The position numbers and the translations under genes were made by a program. From Oscillospiraceae bacterium (GTDB lineage: Bacteria > Bacillota > Clostridia > Oscillospirales > Oscillospiraceae), in contig WQUY01000011.1 of NCBI GenBank assembly GCA_009781855.1, forward strand, positions 1-52,393: 52,393 bases of DNA. The letters run 5' to 3'. The notes beneath the pieces were generated by a model that worked only from the letters and a program-made list of their open reading frames with translations, was not told the DNA's origin and did not search any database. How positions within the stretch are numbered: position 1 is the first letter of the stretch; each line of letters starts with the position of its first letter. This document shows positions 35,347 to 44,571 of the stretch, one piece after another.

Positions 35347-35384
35347 CACTCGTGAGATAACTGCCGCAAGGATTTAGGGTGGAT

Positions 35385-37055
35385 TTATGGGCGCAAATGC
35401 TCAGGTGTTTGATTCAAATCCCAAAAGATTCCTCTCAGGCAATAGTCAAATGGATTTGCGCCCAATCTCATGCCACCAATTCCATTGACTGTTGGAATAC
35501 CCGCTACACGCCACCATAATGGTATCGCAGGCATTTCCTCATAGAAAATCGCTTGTATTTCATAAGCAATAGCAGTACGTGCCGCAACATCCGGAGTAGC
35601 TGCCAATTCATTGATTAGTGCAGTTACATATTCATTATTATAATTGAGCCGATTGGTCGCCATGCCCGGATAAAACCCTGTGCGCAAAGCATTTAGAGCA
35701 ACCGGTGCTGCCGGAACTGCAAACACATGCATTTGTCTGTCAGAATCAGGATTGTACATATGAATGTCAACAAACCCTGCGACATCAGTTATTTCAACAC
35801 TTACGTTGATGCCAATATTTGCCAGTTGCAATTGAATGAGCTCGGATGCTCTGATATTGTACGCTACTGTAGTGATTAGTGTAATAGTCTCTCCATTATA
35901 AACTGACGCCTCAAGGTATTGACGAGCCAACTCAAGGTCATGTTCACGCCTCGGTAAATCTTGCAATCTAAATTGCGTTTCATATCCCCAGAAACTTCCG
36001 TCTGAAACCGGAATACCCCAATTTCCCATCGCCACAGTTGCAATGTCCTCTACATTGATTGCATGAGCAACCGCTTTCCTAAAGTTTATATCTCTCATAA
36101 TGTCATCGCCTTGATAGTTAAACCCAATAATGATTGGCGCATTTGAGAGCACCGGAAGCACTGTGAAGTAATCGTTTGCAACAAGCATATCTAAATCTTC
36201 AGGTGTCATATTGAAGCTCAGTTGTGCAGAGCCTGTTTGCAGCATTACTGTGCGCGCTGCCATTTCCGGAATTGTCCAAAGTGTCAAGCTTCTTGTCGGC
36301 GCAGGCCCTCCCCAATAATCTTCAAAACGTTCAAGCGCTACAAAGTCGTTCGTGGCAAAATCTACAATTTTGAAAGGCCCAGTTCCAACATGCGCCCAGC
36401 TCGGATCATCGGGGCTTTCGGAATGCGCTCTTTGATTGAGAATCCCTGCGTGCGCATGCGCCATTTCAAATAGGAAGTCTACGTATACTTCAGTTAAAAC
36501 TACTTCGAGAACGTAGTCCTCAACTGCCGCAATGGTGTCAACCCACCGCCATCTGGCATAAGCTGGGGATCCAGGAGCTGTCATAGCAATATTGGCAGTC
36601 CACACAACGTCTTCTGCTGTAAAATGATCGCCATTATGGAAGTAGACATCATCGCGCAGATAAAAACGCCACGTTTTGTAGTCTTCTGTTTCCCATCTTA
36701 CGGCAAGTTGTGGGCCAAAGTCAGTGCCAAACTGTTCAAGCAATTTATCGTAAGCCAAGATATAAGTCCACGACGTTGGCCCTCCTGTTCCCGCAGGAAC
36801 AAGTGGATTAACAACGGTGATTTGAGTTGCATCAATTATGATATCTATATGATCAGCGAGATTTGCACCCTCGTCCGGAGTCGCTGCCTCAACATGCTCA
36901 GGACTTGGGGCAGAAGGCGTTGTCGGTGCGGTCTGTGTTGAGCCCCCATTTTGTGCAGCATCGCCGGTTGCATTGGGTTGCGAACATCCGACAACGAGTG
37001 CAAAACATATTGCAAGTGCAATACTCATGGCAATTAGTCTCATGCTTTTTTTCAT
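35385..37055 (-). CDS. Oligopeptide-type ABC binding lipoprotein 2 (SBP family 5)
   Basis: 556 residues. Its signal peptide (MKKSMRLIAM, ending VVGC with Cys24) differs from those of the other three binding proteins, yet the mature domain is very close to binding protein 1 (IIIDATQITVVNPLVPAG, VWTANIAMTAPGSPAYARWR). The ATG at 37055 follows GGAGG. It lies 43 bp behind fused permease 1 and is probably its second binding protein, giving the permease a choice of two ligands or affinities. No clear terminator separates it from promoter copy B. Confidence 0.92.
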   Translation of the reverse strand: MKKSMRLIAMSIALAICFALVVGCSQPNATGDAAQNGGSTQTAPTTPSAPSPEHVEAATPDEGANLADHIDIIIDATQITVVNPLVPAGTGGPTSWTYILAYDKLLEQFGTDFGPQLAVRWETEDYKTWRFYLRDDVYFHNGDHFTAEDVVWTANIAMTAPGSPAYARWRWVDTIAAVEDYVLEVVLTEVYVDFLFEMAHAHAGILNQRAHSESPDDPSWAHVGTGPFKIVDFATNDFVALERFEDYWGGPAPTRSLTLWTIPEMAARTVMLQTGSAQLSFNMTPEDLDMLVANDYFTVLPVLSNAPIIIGFNYQGDDIMRDINFRKAVAHAINVEDIATVAMGNWGIPVSDGSFWGYETQFRLQDLPRREHDLELARQYLEASVYNGETITLITTVAYNIRASELIQLQLANIGINVSVEITDVAGFVDIHMYNPDSDRQMHVFAVPAAPVALNALRTGFYPGMATNRLNYNNEYVTALINELAATPDVAARTAIAYEIQAIFYEEMPAIPLWWRVAGIPTVNGIGGMRLGANPFDYCLRGIFWDLNQTPEHLRP

Positions 37056-37098
37056 AACTTCCTCCAATACATTCGTTTAATTTATATATTTATAGGTC

Positions 37099-39210
37099 TT
37101 ATTTTTTTAATTTCGGGTCAAGCGCATCACGCAATCCATCTCCAAGCAAGTTAAATGCCATGAGCGCCAACATGATGAACAACCCCGGGAACGTTGTCAG
37201 CCACCATGCATTTCTTATGTTGTCTCTTCCTGCCGCAACAAGTTGTCCCCATTCTGGATTAGGAATTGGAATGCCAAATCCGAGGAAAGATAACGATGCC
37301 GATATAAGGATGGATAAGCCCAGCACATTTGAAAAAGCTACAATAAGTGGCGCCAGTCCATTGGGCAGAACTTGTGTGAATATGATGCGCGAACTTGGAA
37401 GCCCAACTGCTCGCGCGGCTTCAACAAACTCATTGCCTTTGATTGATAGTATTGATGCTCGTGATAGTCGAATGAAAATAGGAACAGCAGCAACGCCTAC
37501 AGCAATAATCAAGTTGGTCAGCGACCTTCCCAAAGTTGTTATGATGACCATTCCCAATAAGATGCCAGGAATAGATGCCAGTGTATCTGAGAACCTCATG
37601 ATTACATCATCTGCAATATTGCCTTCGTAATAAGCTGCAAGAGAACCTAGAAAAACCCCAACAACTGCAGCAACCGCGGTGGCACCAAACCCAATAGGCA
37701 AAGAAAACCTAGTTGCGTAGATAACCCTTAAAAATTGATTGCGCCCCATTCCATCAGTACCAAACAAGAATTGCCATGATGGCGGTGAAAATCTGTCTGG
37801 TATGCTCGCTGCCGTCATTGATTCAAATGACATAAATAATGAAGCAATAAAGCACACAATCAGGCCTGCAACTATGACCAAGCCAGCAACCGCACCTTTG
37901 TTTTTAAACAAATGGTGCACGATTTCACCTATTTGACTGCGCTTCTTATATTTTTTTGATACAGACTCACCGGAATTATCGTTAGTTTTAGACATGCTCT
38001 TTGAATCAATATCTTGTCGCGCTTTTGTTGCAAAACTAACGAAGCTGCCCTCATGCATATTCGCTTCACTTGCCTCTGCACGGCTCATAGACGCTTGCGC
38101 ATCAATATCTTTAGAAAGAGCATCTTGCTGCTCAGCATCATCAGTTGAAACAATGGATGTTGTCGTTTCATCTCTTTGTGTCAATGTTGCAGCAGCAACC
38201 ACATGTGCAGCAACTTCTTGCGCTACAGGAGCATATGTAGTGGGTTCTTTTCTTTTTGCGCGCTTTTTCGATTTGCCTGCACTAATGTATTGCTGCTTTA
38301 TTCGTGGGTCAATAAGCGCATAAGCTAAATCTACCAATAGTTGCACCATTACATACAATACCGTGGTCAGAATTACAGCTCCTGTGGTCGCTGTTACGTC
38401 TCTCGACGCTACCGACTCAACAACAAACCTGCCTATACCAGGCCAAGCAAACACTGTCTCAACAACTGCAGATCCAGAAATTGAAACACCTAAGCTTAGT
38501 CCTATATTGGTGACAATGGGGATGAGCGCATTCCCCAAAGCATGTTTTCTTATGATTTGATTCTCTGGCACACCTTTTGCACGGGCTGTACGCAAATAAT
38601 CTGAACTCAAAACTTCTAACATACTTGACCTCGTCTGTCTCGTAGACGAGGCAAGCATTGTCATTGAAACGCAAACGGCAGGCAAAATGATACTGCGCCA
38701 GCCATCTCTAAACCCTCCGGCAGGAAACCATGTCAGTTGGTAAGAGAAGAATAGAATCAACAAAATACCAAGCCAAAATGCCGGCATCGACATGCCCAAC
38801 ATAGTAAATGCAGTTGTTAGGTTGTCGGTTATTTTCCCTGCGCGTCTGGCCGCAAGCATACCCATCGGGATCGAGATAACCACAGCAAAAACCAACGCAA
38901 CCAGAGCAAGTATCAATGTATTTGGTAGCCTGGCAATGAATGTCTCCCAAACGCTAATGCCGCTGAGATCTGATACTCCCAAATCTCCTTGAAGCAGCCT
39001 GAGCATGTATCTGCCGTACCGCACAATCAATGGATCATCAAGCCCCAAATCTGCTCTCAATGCAGCGACAGCTTCATCAGACATGTCGCTAAGATCCCAC
39101 CCCGCCAAAGCATCACCCGGCGCGAGATCCATAAGTGTAAACACAATGAAAGAAACGGCAACTATTACGGGAATAAGTAGTAAAATTCTCTTCAAAAAGT
39201 AACGAAGCAT
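37099..39210 (-). CDS. Fused DppB-DppC oligopeptide/nickel-type ABC permease 1
   Basis: 703 residues with the same two-permease layout as its paralogues: DppB-like half to about 310, a linker of about 115 residues that is Ala/Thr/Ser/Asp-rich, then the DppC-like half ending DALDPKLKK. Near the linker end all three proteins keep a short motif of the form AT(R/K)-x-x-x-D-I/L-E/D-S, while the rest of the linker is unalignable. It starts with ATG behind AGGAG. The flanking binding-protein genes on both sides share its strand. Confidence 0.93.
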   Translation of the reverse strand: MLRYFLKRILLLIPVIVAVSFIVFTLMDLAPGDALAGWDLSDMSDEAVAALRADLGLDDPLIVRYGRYMLRLLQGDLGVSDLSGISVWETFIARLPNTLILALVALVFAVVISIPMGMLAARRAGKITDNLTTAFTMLGMSMPAFWLGILLILFFSYQLTWFPAGGFRDGWRSIILPAVCVSMTMLASSTRQTRSSMLEVLSSDYLRTARAKGVPENQIIRKHALGNALIPIVTNIGLSLGVSISGSAVVETVFAWPGIGRFVVESVASRDVTATTGAVILTTVLYVMVQLLVDLAYALIDPRIKQQYISAGKSKKRAKRKEPTTYAPVAQEVAAHVVAAATLTQRDETTTSIVSTDDAEQQDALSKDIDAQASMSRAEASEANMHEGSFVSFATKARQDIDSKSMSKTNDNSGESVSKKYKKRSQIGEIVHHLFKNKGAVAGLVIVAGLIVCFIASLFMSFESMTAASIPDRFSPPSWQFLFGTDGMGRNQFLRVIYATRFSLPIGFGATAVAAVVGVFLGSLAAYYEGNIADDVIMRFSDTLASIPGILLGMVIITTLGRSLTNLIIAVGVAAVPIFIRLSRASILSIKGNEFVEAARAVGLPSSRIIFTQVLPNGLAPLIVAFSNVLGLSILISASLSFLGFGIPIPNPEWGQLVAAGRDNIRNAWWLTTFPGLFIMLALMAFNLLGDGLRDALDPKLKK

Positions 39211-39265
39211 AGACTCATCTCCTCAGATTACTTGACCTTCCAGTGCTTTGAATATTTTTATGCTA

Positions 39266-39299
39266 TTTACTCCCAACAGCCAAAGCCGCTGGGAGTAAA
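39266..39299 (-). terminator. Intercistronic hairpin between binding protein 1 and permease 1
   Basis: 10-bp perfect stem TTTACTCCCA / TGGGAGTAAA with a 14-base loop containing GC-rich pairing. Third example of a hairpin at this junction type. Confidence 0.65.
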
Positions 39300-39312
39300 G
39301 CCCCATAGGTTC

Positions 39313-40968
39313 TTATGGACGCAGATGCTCTGGTGTTTCATTCAAATCCCAGAAGATTCCTCTCAAGCAGAAATCAAACGGATTTGCACCAAGCCTCATG
39401 CCGCCGATGCCGTTAACGGTTGGTATCCCGGTTACTCTCCACCAAAGTGGTATTGCAGGCATTTCATCGTAAAAGATTTCTTGAATTTCATGCGCTATGG
39501 CTACCCGTCTATCATACTCTGCCGTAGCAGCTAACTCATCAATAAGCGCTGTGACTTGGTCATTGTTGTAGTTCAGTCTGTTCGTGAACATCCCCGGGTA
39601 AAATGCGGTGCGCAGAGCATTGAGCGCAACCGGTGCTGCACCTACTGCGAATATGTGCATTTGTCGGTCAGAATCTGGATCAAACGCATGTGCTTCTGTA
39701 AACCCAGCATGATCTGTAACTTCTACATTAATATTTATACCTACTTCAGCAAGTTGTAGCTGAACCAGCTCTGATGCTCTAATATTGTAAGCAACAGCGG
39801 TAATGAGTTCGAGGGTTTCGCCATTATACACAGATGCTTCAAGATATTGTCTGGCTAGTGCAGGATCATGTGCGCGTCTGGGTAAGCCCTGAAGTCTGAA
39901 CTGGGTTTCAAACCCCCAAAAGCTGCCATCAGTCACAGGCAGACCCCAATTACCCATAGCTACTGTAGCTATGTCTTCAACATTTATAGCGTGCGCCACG
40001 GCACGTCTAAAATTCGGATCCATTACTATTTCATCGCCTTGATTGTTAAAGCCTATAATTACCGGAGCATTTGATATTACGGAAAGCACTGTAAAGTCGT
40101 CGTTTGCATAAAGCATATCCAAATCTTCTGGTGTCATCAGAAAACTGACCTGTGCAGCGCCGGTTTGCATCATCACTGTGCGCGTTGCCATTTCAGGAAT
40201 TGTCCAAAGTGTGAGGCTTCTCGTTTGAGCAAGAGCACCCCAATAGTTATCATTACGTTCAAGCGTTACAAAATCGTTTGTGGCAAAATCAACGATACGA
40301 AACGGCCCGGTTCCCACATGAGCCCAACTTGGATCGTCAGAATTTTCTGAGTGTGACCTTTGATTGAGAATCCCTGCGTGTGCATGTGCCATTTCGAACA
40401 GGAAGTCAACATACACTTCAGTCAATACTATATCCAGGGTGTAATCATCATAGGCAGTTATGCTGTCAACCCAACGCCATCTGGCATATGCAGGAGACCC
40501 GGGGCTGGTCATCGCAATGTTTGCCGTCCATACAACATCTTCGGCTGTAAAATGATCGCCATTGTGGAAGTACACATCATCGCGCAAATGGAATCTCCAG
40601 TTCTGGTAATCTTCTGTTTCCCAATACATTGCCAATTGCGGCCCAAATTCAGTGCCTATTTGCTCCAGAAGCTTATCGTAGACTAAAATATAAGTCCACG
40701 AAGTCGGCCCGCCGGAACCGGCAGGTACTAACGGATTAACAACGGTGATTTGAGTCGCGTCTATAATAATGTCAATGTGATCCGCAAGATTTGCACCTTC
40801 CTGGGGCGCTTGCGCTTCTACATGCTCGGGCACAGGTGTCGGTGCAGCCGTTTCACCGCCAGTCTGTGGCGCTCCGCCGGTGTCTGCTGTCGGACCGCAA
40901 GCCGCCAGCAACATAGCCGCCATTACTAATGCCAGTATCATGGCTATAGATTTTCTGTTCCTTTTCAT
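39313..40968 (-). CDS. Oligopeptide-type ABC binding lipoprotein 1 (SBP family 5)
   Basis: 551 residues. The signal peptide with LLAAC (Cys24) is nearly the same as in binding proteins 3 and 4, but the mature part from about residue 55 matches binding protein 2 (DATQITVVNPLVPAG, FATNDFVTLER). The gene therefore looks like a recombinant of two paralogue types. ATG 40968 follows GGAGGG. It is the first gene behind promoter copy C and heads the first transporter unit. Confidence 0.92.
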   Translation of the reverse strand: MKRNRKSIAMILALVMAAMLLAACGPTADTGGAPQTGGETAAPTPVPEHVEAQAPQEGANLADHIDIIIDATQITVVNPLVPAGSGGPTSWTYILVYDKLLEQIGTEFGPQLAMYWETEDYQNWRFHLRDDVYFHNGDHFTAEDVVWTANIAMTSPGSPAYARWRWVDSITAYDDYTLDIVLTEVYVDFLFEMAHAHAGILNQRSHSENSDDPSWAHVGTGPFRIVDFATNDFVTLERNDNYWGALAQTRSLTLWTIPEMATRTVMMQTGAAQVSFLMTPEDLDMLYANDDFTVLSVISNAPVIIGFNNQGDEIVMDPNFRRAVAHAINVEDIATVAMGNWGLPVTDGSFWGFETQFRLQGLPRRAHDPALARQYLEASVYNGETLELITAVAYNIRASELVQLQLAEVGININVEVTDHAGFTEAHAFDPDSDRQMHIFAVGAAPVALNALRTAFYPGMFTNRLNYNNDQVTALIDELAATAEYDRRVAIAHEIQEIFYDEMPAIPLWWRVTGIPTVNGIGGMRLGANPFDFCLRGIFWDLNETPEHLRP

Positions 40969-41023
40969 GTTGCCCTCCATATTATATAGTATATGTTGCC
41001 CGTATAAACACAGGCATAAAATT

Positions 41024-41076
41024 ATTATAAAATATTAGTAACCGATTACAATCTGTTTCCGACAAGTTTTTGTGTC
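41024..41076 (-). promoter_or_regulatory. Shared 34-bp element plus promoter of the first transporter unit (copy C)
   Basis: On the minus strand the element (41076 to 41043) begins GACACAAAAACTTGTC and includes GATTGTAATCG. -35 TTGTAA (41051-41046) and TATAAT (41029-41024) are 16 bp apart. GACA and TGTC bracket 8 bases in this copy, a weak dyad. Confidence 0.75.
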
Positions 41077-41404
41077 CGCACAGCATTGCAGATTACGCGA
41101 ATTTAACGCCACTCATTTTCTTTTTAACCATCACTTTAAGCTGCAAATTTTTTGCGCGGTTGAAATTTTCTTCCGGAAACACCACTCAAAAATTTAACAT
41201 CGGTCAGTTAGGTATGATTTTTTTACAAACCAAAATCGAAATGCAGTGAATATTACATGTATTTGCGAACATTTTTATAAACATCAAAAGCTATATTATT
41301 TTGTCGCGCTAACAGAGTAACATCGCCTTTTACACTGAGTGTTTGAGTCCGGTTTTCATTAACGCGAACTATTCAAAAAAACTTACCCAAACACTCCAAA
41401 TGCG
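41077..41404. other. Divergent intergenic region between promoter copies C and D
   Basis: 328 bp of AT-rich sequence without a credible open reading frame, tRNA or long repeat. The two outward-facing shared elements bracket it, so it is the control region between the peptide-transporter units and island B. Confidence 0.6.
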
Positions 41405-41459
41405 GACACAAAAACTTTCCAAACAGCGATTGTAAATAAGCAGCAATTGAGTTAACAAT
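41405..41459 (+). promoter_or_regulatory. Shared 34-bp element plus promoter of island B (copy D)
   Basis: The element (41405-41438) matches copy A at all but a few positions (GACACAAAAACTTTCC, then GCGATTGTAAATA). -35 TTGTAA is at 41430-41435. The -10 is weak: AACAAT (41454-41459) at 18 bp is the best candidate, so this promoter may depend most on an activator. Confidence 0.7.
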
Positions 41460-41524
41460 ATAGGATGCTAATTTGTGAATAATCACTGTCTCAAACAGTT
41501 GGAGTGAAATACGGAGTTATATTT

Positions 41525-41926
41525 ATGGAAACAAGGCGATTTTATGGGCGTTGTGAGTACCCCGGCAAAGTAACTGCCGAAGCAATTGTTGCACCAAAGT
41601 ATCTGCAAGGCTTCACCAATGTGGATCCGGCTCGCGGCTTCACAACCGAGCGCAACCACCCACTTTGCAGAGTCCCGTATACAAACAAGGTTTTGGTTTT
41701 CTATTCTCCTCGCGGTTCCGGCGGATTCATGCGCTATGGATATGGGGCAAAGCCCGCAGCATTAGTACACACAAAATCAAGCCCACTGACCGTTTTGCTG
41801 CTCTCGCAAGCGCGCGTACCTGCAATTACAGACTTTGAAGAGGATCCAACTCCATTTATCAAAACAGGAGATATCATTTTTGTCAATGCGGATGACGGTT
41901 ACATCGAAGTCACTACATATAAATAA
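41525..41926 (+). CDS. Orphan aconitase X small subunit, DUF126 type
   Basis: 133 residues, a close paralogue of the protein at 16638: ETRRFYGRCEYPGKVTAEA and VLVFYSPRGSGGFMRYGYG are almost unchanged. The main differences are in the region TVLLLSQARVPAI. The start is ATG 41525, 8 bases after GGAG. It is the first gene behind promoter copy D. No large AcnX subunit accompanies it in island B, so it may pair with the large subunit at 15315 as an exchangeable subunit, or have taken another role. Confidence 0.86.
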   Translation: METRRFYGRCEYPGKVTAEAIVAPKYLQGFTNVDPARGFTTERNHPLCRVPYTNKVLVFYSPRGSGGFMRYGYGAKPAALVHTKSSPLTVLLLSQARVPAITDFEEDPTPFIKTGDIIFVNADDGYIEVTTYK

Positions 41927-41960
41927 GAGCGATTGAGATAAAATCGACTAGGAGATGTTC

Positions 41961-42995
41961 ATGGATAAATCAGTCACTGTAAAAAAATCCGACGGTCGCT
42001 TAGGGCGTATTGTGTCGTATGTGCTCAATCATAAGGTCTCACTGCTTGTTGTAATCACAATTATCGTTGTTTCGTTTTTTCAGACAATGAATCCGAATTT
42101 CCTCAGAGAACAAAACATACTCATCATGCTTATAATAACCAGCTTCATTGGCTTTTTGGGTCTTGGTGTGGGTTTGCTTCTGATTTCAGGTCAGATAGAT
42201 CTCTCTACCGGGGCTGTGACGGTCATGTCTGCTGTTCTGGTTGCGCTTTTAATTAACGCCGGAATCCCTTGGCCTCTGGCCGCGCTGATTACACTTGTTT
42301 TCGGAGCGGTAGCCGGGGCAATCACCGCATTTCTCGTTAACGGATTGGGGATGATGTCATTTATTGCCACTATCGGTATGATGTCGGTTTGGTCGGGTCT
42401 TGCGTTGGTGGTTACACGCGGCAATCCCATAACCATTAACGACCCCGGATTTTGGGCATTGTCTGATATCAGATTCTTTGACACGATACCTCTGTTATTT
42501 GTCATTTTGTTGTTTTTGGTCGTACTGTATGGCTTTATGCTTTCTCAAACAAAGTTCGGGAGAAGCATATATATAGTGGGCGGGAACAAAAATGCCGCAA
42601 GGCTTGCGGGCATAAACCCAAAAAGAGTACAAAACATTCTGTTTATTAATGCCGGTGCGATATCGGCATTATGCGGGATACTCTTTGCGTCAAATTTCCG
42701 CAGGGGTGACCCCGTTGCAATTACTCTGGGTATGGATGCGATCACAGCGGCGGTTCTTGGCGGCATTTCATTCGCCGGCGGTGCTGGCGGAACCGGCGGA
42801 TTTTTAGTTGGGTTGCTGCTACTCAGCTTCTTTAACAATGGGCTTAACATCAGTGGTGTCGGCCCATATTGGCAAACCTTTGCCAGAGGCGCAATTTTAA
42901 TCGCAGCATTGTTGCTAGACTACTTGCGATCGAGGCAAAGAGAAAAAGTCATCAGAGCAGGCACTGCTGAAAAAACTGCTGCCAAATCAAAATGA
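41961..42995 (+). CDS. Ribose-type ABC importer permease, island B, first
   Basis: 344-residue RbsC-like polytopic protein. Signatures are ISGQIDLSTGAVTVMSA and ITAAVLGGISFAGGAGGTGG. ATG 41961 is taken because AGGAG ends 6 bases upstream; the ATG at 41955 overlaps that site. It is closest in character to the island A permease at 19608. Here a permease gene precedes the ATPase gene, unlike island A. Confidence 0.92.
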   Translation: MDKSVTVKKSDGRLGRIVSYVLNHKVSLLVVITIIVVSFFQTMNPNFLREQNILIMLIITSFIGFLGLGVGLLLISGQIDLSTGAVTVMSAVLVALLINAGIPWPLAALITLVFGAVAGAITAFLVNGLGMMSFIATIGMMSVWSGLALVVTRGNPITINDPGFWALSDIRFFDTIPLLFVILLFLVVLYGFMLSQTKFGRSIYIVGGNKNAARLAGINPKRVQNILFINAGAISALCGILFASNFRRGDPVAITLGMDAITAAVLGGISFAGGAGGTGGFLVGLLLLSFFNNGLNISGVGPYWQTFARGAILIAALLLDYLRSRQREKVIRAGTAEKTAAKSK

Positions 42996-43062
42996 TGGGC
43001 AGCGTTTCATCAGTTTTACTATAGGCTTATGAAATTGGGATACTAACTGTGGGGTGGTGTAG

Positions 43063-44553
43063 TTGGCTAACTACGTTGAGTTTAACAACATAAAAAAAGG
43101 ATTTGCAGGAGTTCAAGCTCTTGACGATATCAGCTTTCGTGTTGAGGGCGGACGCGTTTGTGCGCTGATGGGGGAAAACGGAGCCGGAAAGAGCACCTTG
43201 TTAAAAATTCTGAGCGGTGACTATATCGCCGATGAAGGCAATATATTAATTGATGGAAAACCTGTGGTCTTTTCCTCTCCGCATGGTGCGATAAAAGCCA
43301 GTATAAGCGTCATTTATCAAGAAAGACAGCTTGTTCCGGGTTTGTCTGTTATGGAAAACATCTTTATTGAGGACTTGCCTACAAAAGGTATTCGCATTGA
43401 TAAAGCTGCCCTTAGAAGTAAGACTCAGGCTATACTCAATGAGTTTGAGCTCGATTTTAGTCCGAGTGAGATTGTCGGCAAGTTGTCTGTTGCTCATCAG
43501 CAAATGGTTGAGATAATGAAAGCTTATAGGCGAAATTCAAACATTATTGCGTTTGATGAGCCTACAGCGCCATTGTCTGAACACGAAATAAACACTTTGT
43601 TTAAGGTGATAAGAAAACTTAAATCAGATGGAAAAGTAATTATATATGTCTCGCATCGTATGGCTGAGATTTTCCAAATTTCTGATGACATTGTTGTCTT
43701 AAAAGACGGAAATCTTGTATGTGAGCTAAAATCTGACGAAACCAATGAATTAGAGCTCATCAAAGCTATGGTCGGGCGTGATATCGGTGACACCTATGCT
43801 GAACTCAAGCGAAATGACAAGATCGGCGAGGTCGTTCTTGAGGTAAGGCATCTTGAGACAGATGATGTCCATGACATCAATCTCACGCTCAGAAAAGGTG
43901 AAATTCTTGGATTTGCAGGCTTAGTTGGTGCAGGACGCACAGAGCTTGCTCGTGCAATATTTGCCGCTGACCCAATTAAGTCAGGAGAAATTCTGCTTGA
44001 GGGCAAGCCCGTAAGGTTTAAATCCCCAAAAGATGCCATAAACGCCGGGCTTGCACTGTGCCCTGAGGATAGGAAAGAACAAGGACTTGTGCTTGAGCGC
44101 ACCATAAGCAACAACGTCTCGTCTGCTGTGCTTTCAAAAGTCAGAACCGGGCCTTTTTTGAGTAAGCAAAAAGAACAGAAGCTTGCCAATGATGCTGTTA
44201 AAATGTACTCAATCAAAACGCCCACCATTGAGAAACAATGTATTGAGCTCTCCGGTGGAAATCAACAAAAAGTCATATTGGGTAGATGGACTTCAGAACA
44301 AGTAGTTACAAAAGTGCTTATTTTGGATGAGCCTACAAAGGGTATTGATGTCGGCGCTAAAGCTGAAATTTATCAGACTGTATGCGATTTCGCAAAAGCA
44401 GGTCTGGCAGTCATTTTCATATCTTCAGAGCTTACCGAAGTCATTAATCTCGCAGACAGAATTATAGTTATGGCTGAGGGACGCATTACGGGAACTATGA
44501 CAAGGCAACAAGCTACAGAGGAAAACGTACTGAAGCTTGCGATGCACCATTAG
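43063..44553 (+). CDS. Ribose/galactose-type ABC importer ATPase, island B
   Basis: 496 residues with two NBDs: Walker A GENGAGKST, LSVAHQQM, IIAFDEPTAP; then degenerate GLVGAGRTE, LSGGNQQKVILGRW and LILDEPTKGIDVGAKAEIY. It closely matches the island A ATPase. It starts with TTG behind GGGGTGGTG. The permease at 44572 follows after 18 bp. It energises the island B importer. Confidence 0.95.
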   Translation: MANYVEFNNIKKGFAGVQALDDISFRVEGGRVCALMGENGAGKSTLLKILSGDYIADEGNILIDGKPVVFSSPHGAIKASISVIYQERQLVPGLSVMENIFIEDLPTKGIRIDKAALRSKTQAILNEFELDFSPSEIVGKLSVAHQQMVEIMKAYRRNSNIIAFDEPTAPLSEHEINTLFKVIRKLKSDGKVIIYVSHRMAEIFQISDDIVVLKDGNLVCELKSDETNELELIKAMVGRDIGDTYAELKRNDKIGEVVLEVRHLETDDVHDINLTLRKGEILGFAGLVGAGRTELARAIFAADPIKSGEILLEGKPVRFKSPKDAINAGLALCPEDRKEQGLVLERTISNNVSSAVLSKVRTGPFLSKQKEQKLANDAVKMYSIKTPTIEKQCIELSGGNQQKVILGRWTSEQVVTKVLILDEPTKGIDVGAKAEIYQTVCDFAKAGLAVIFISSELTEVINLADRIIVMAEGRITGTMTRQQATEENVLKLAMHH

Positions 44554-44571
44554 ATTGGGGGACACACAAAT

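Noticed and set aside
41077-41404. A small gene or regulatory RNA between the divergent promoters
   Set aside because: No open frame with a start signal, no stable hairpin and no terminator were visible.
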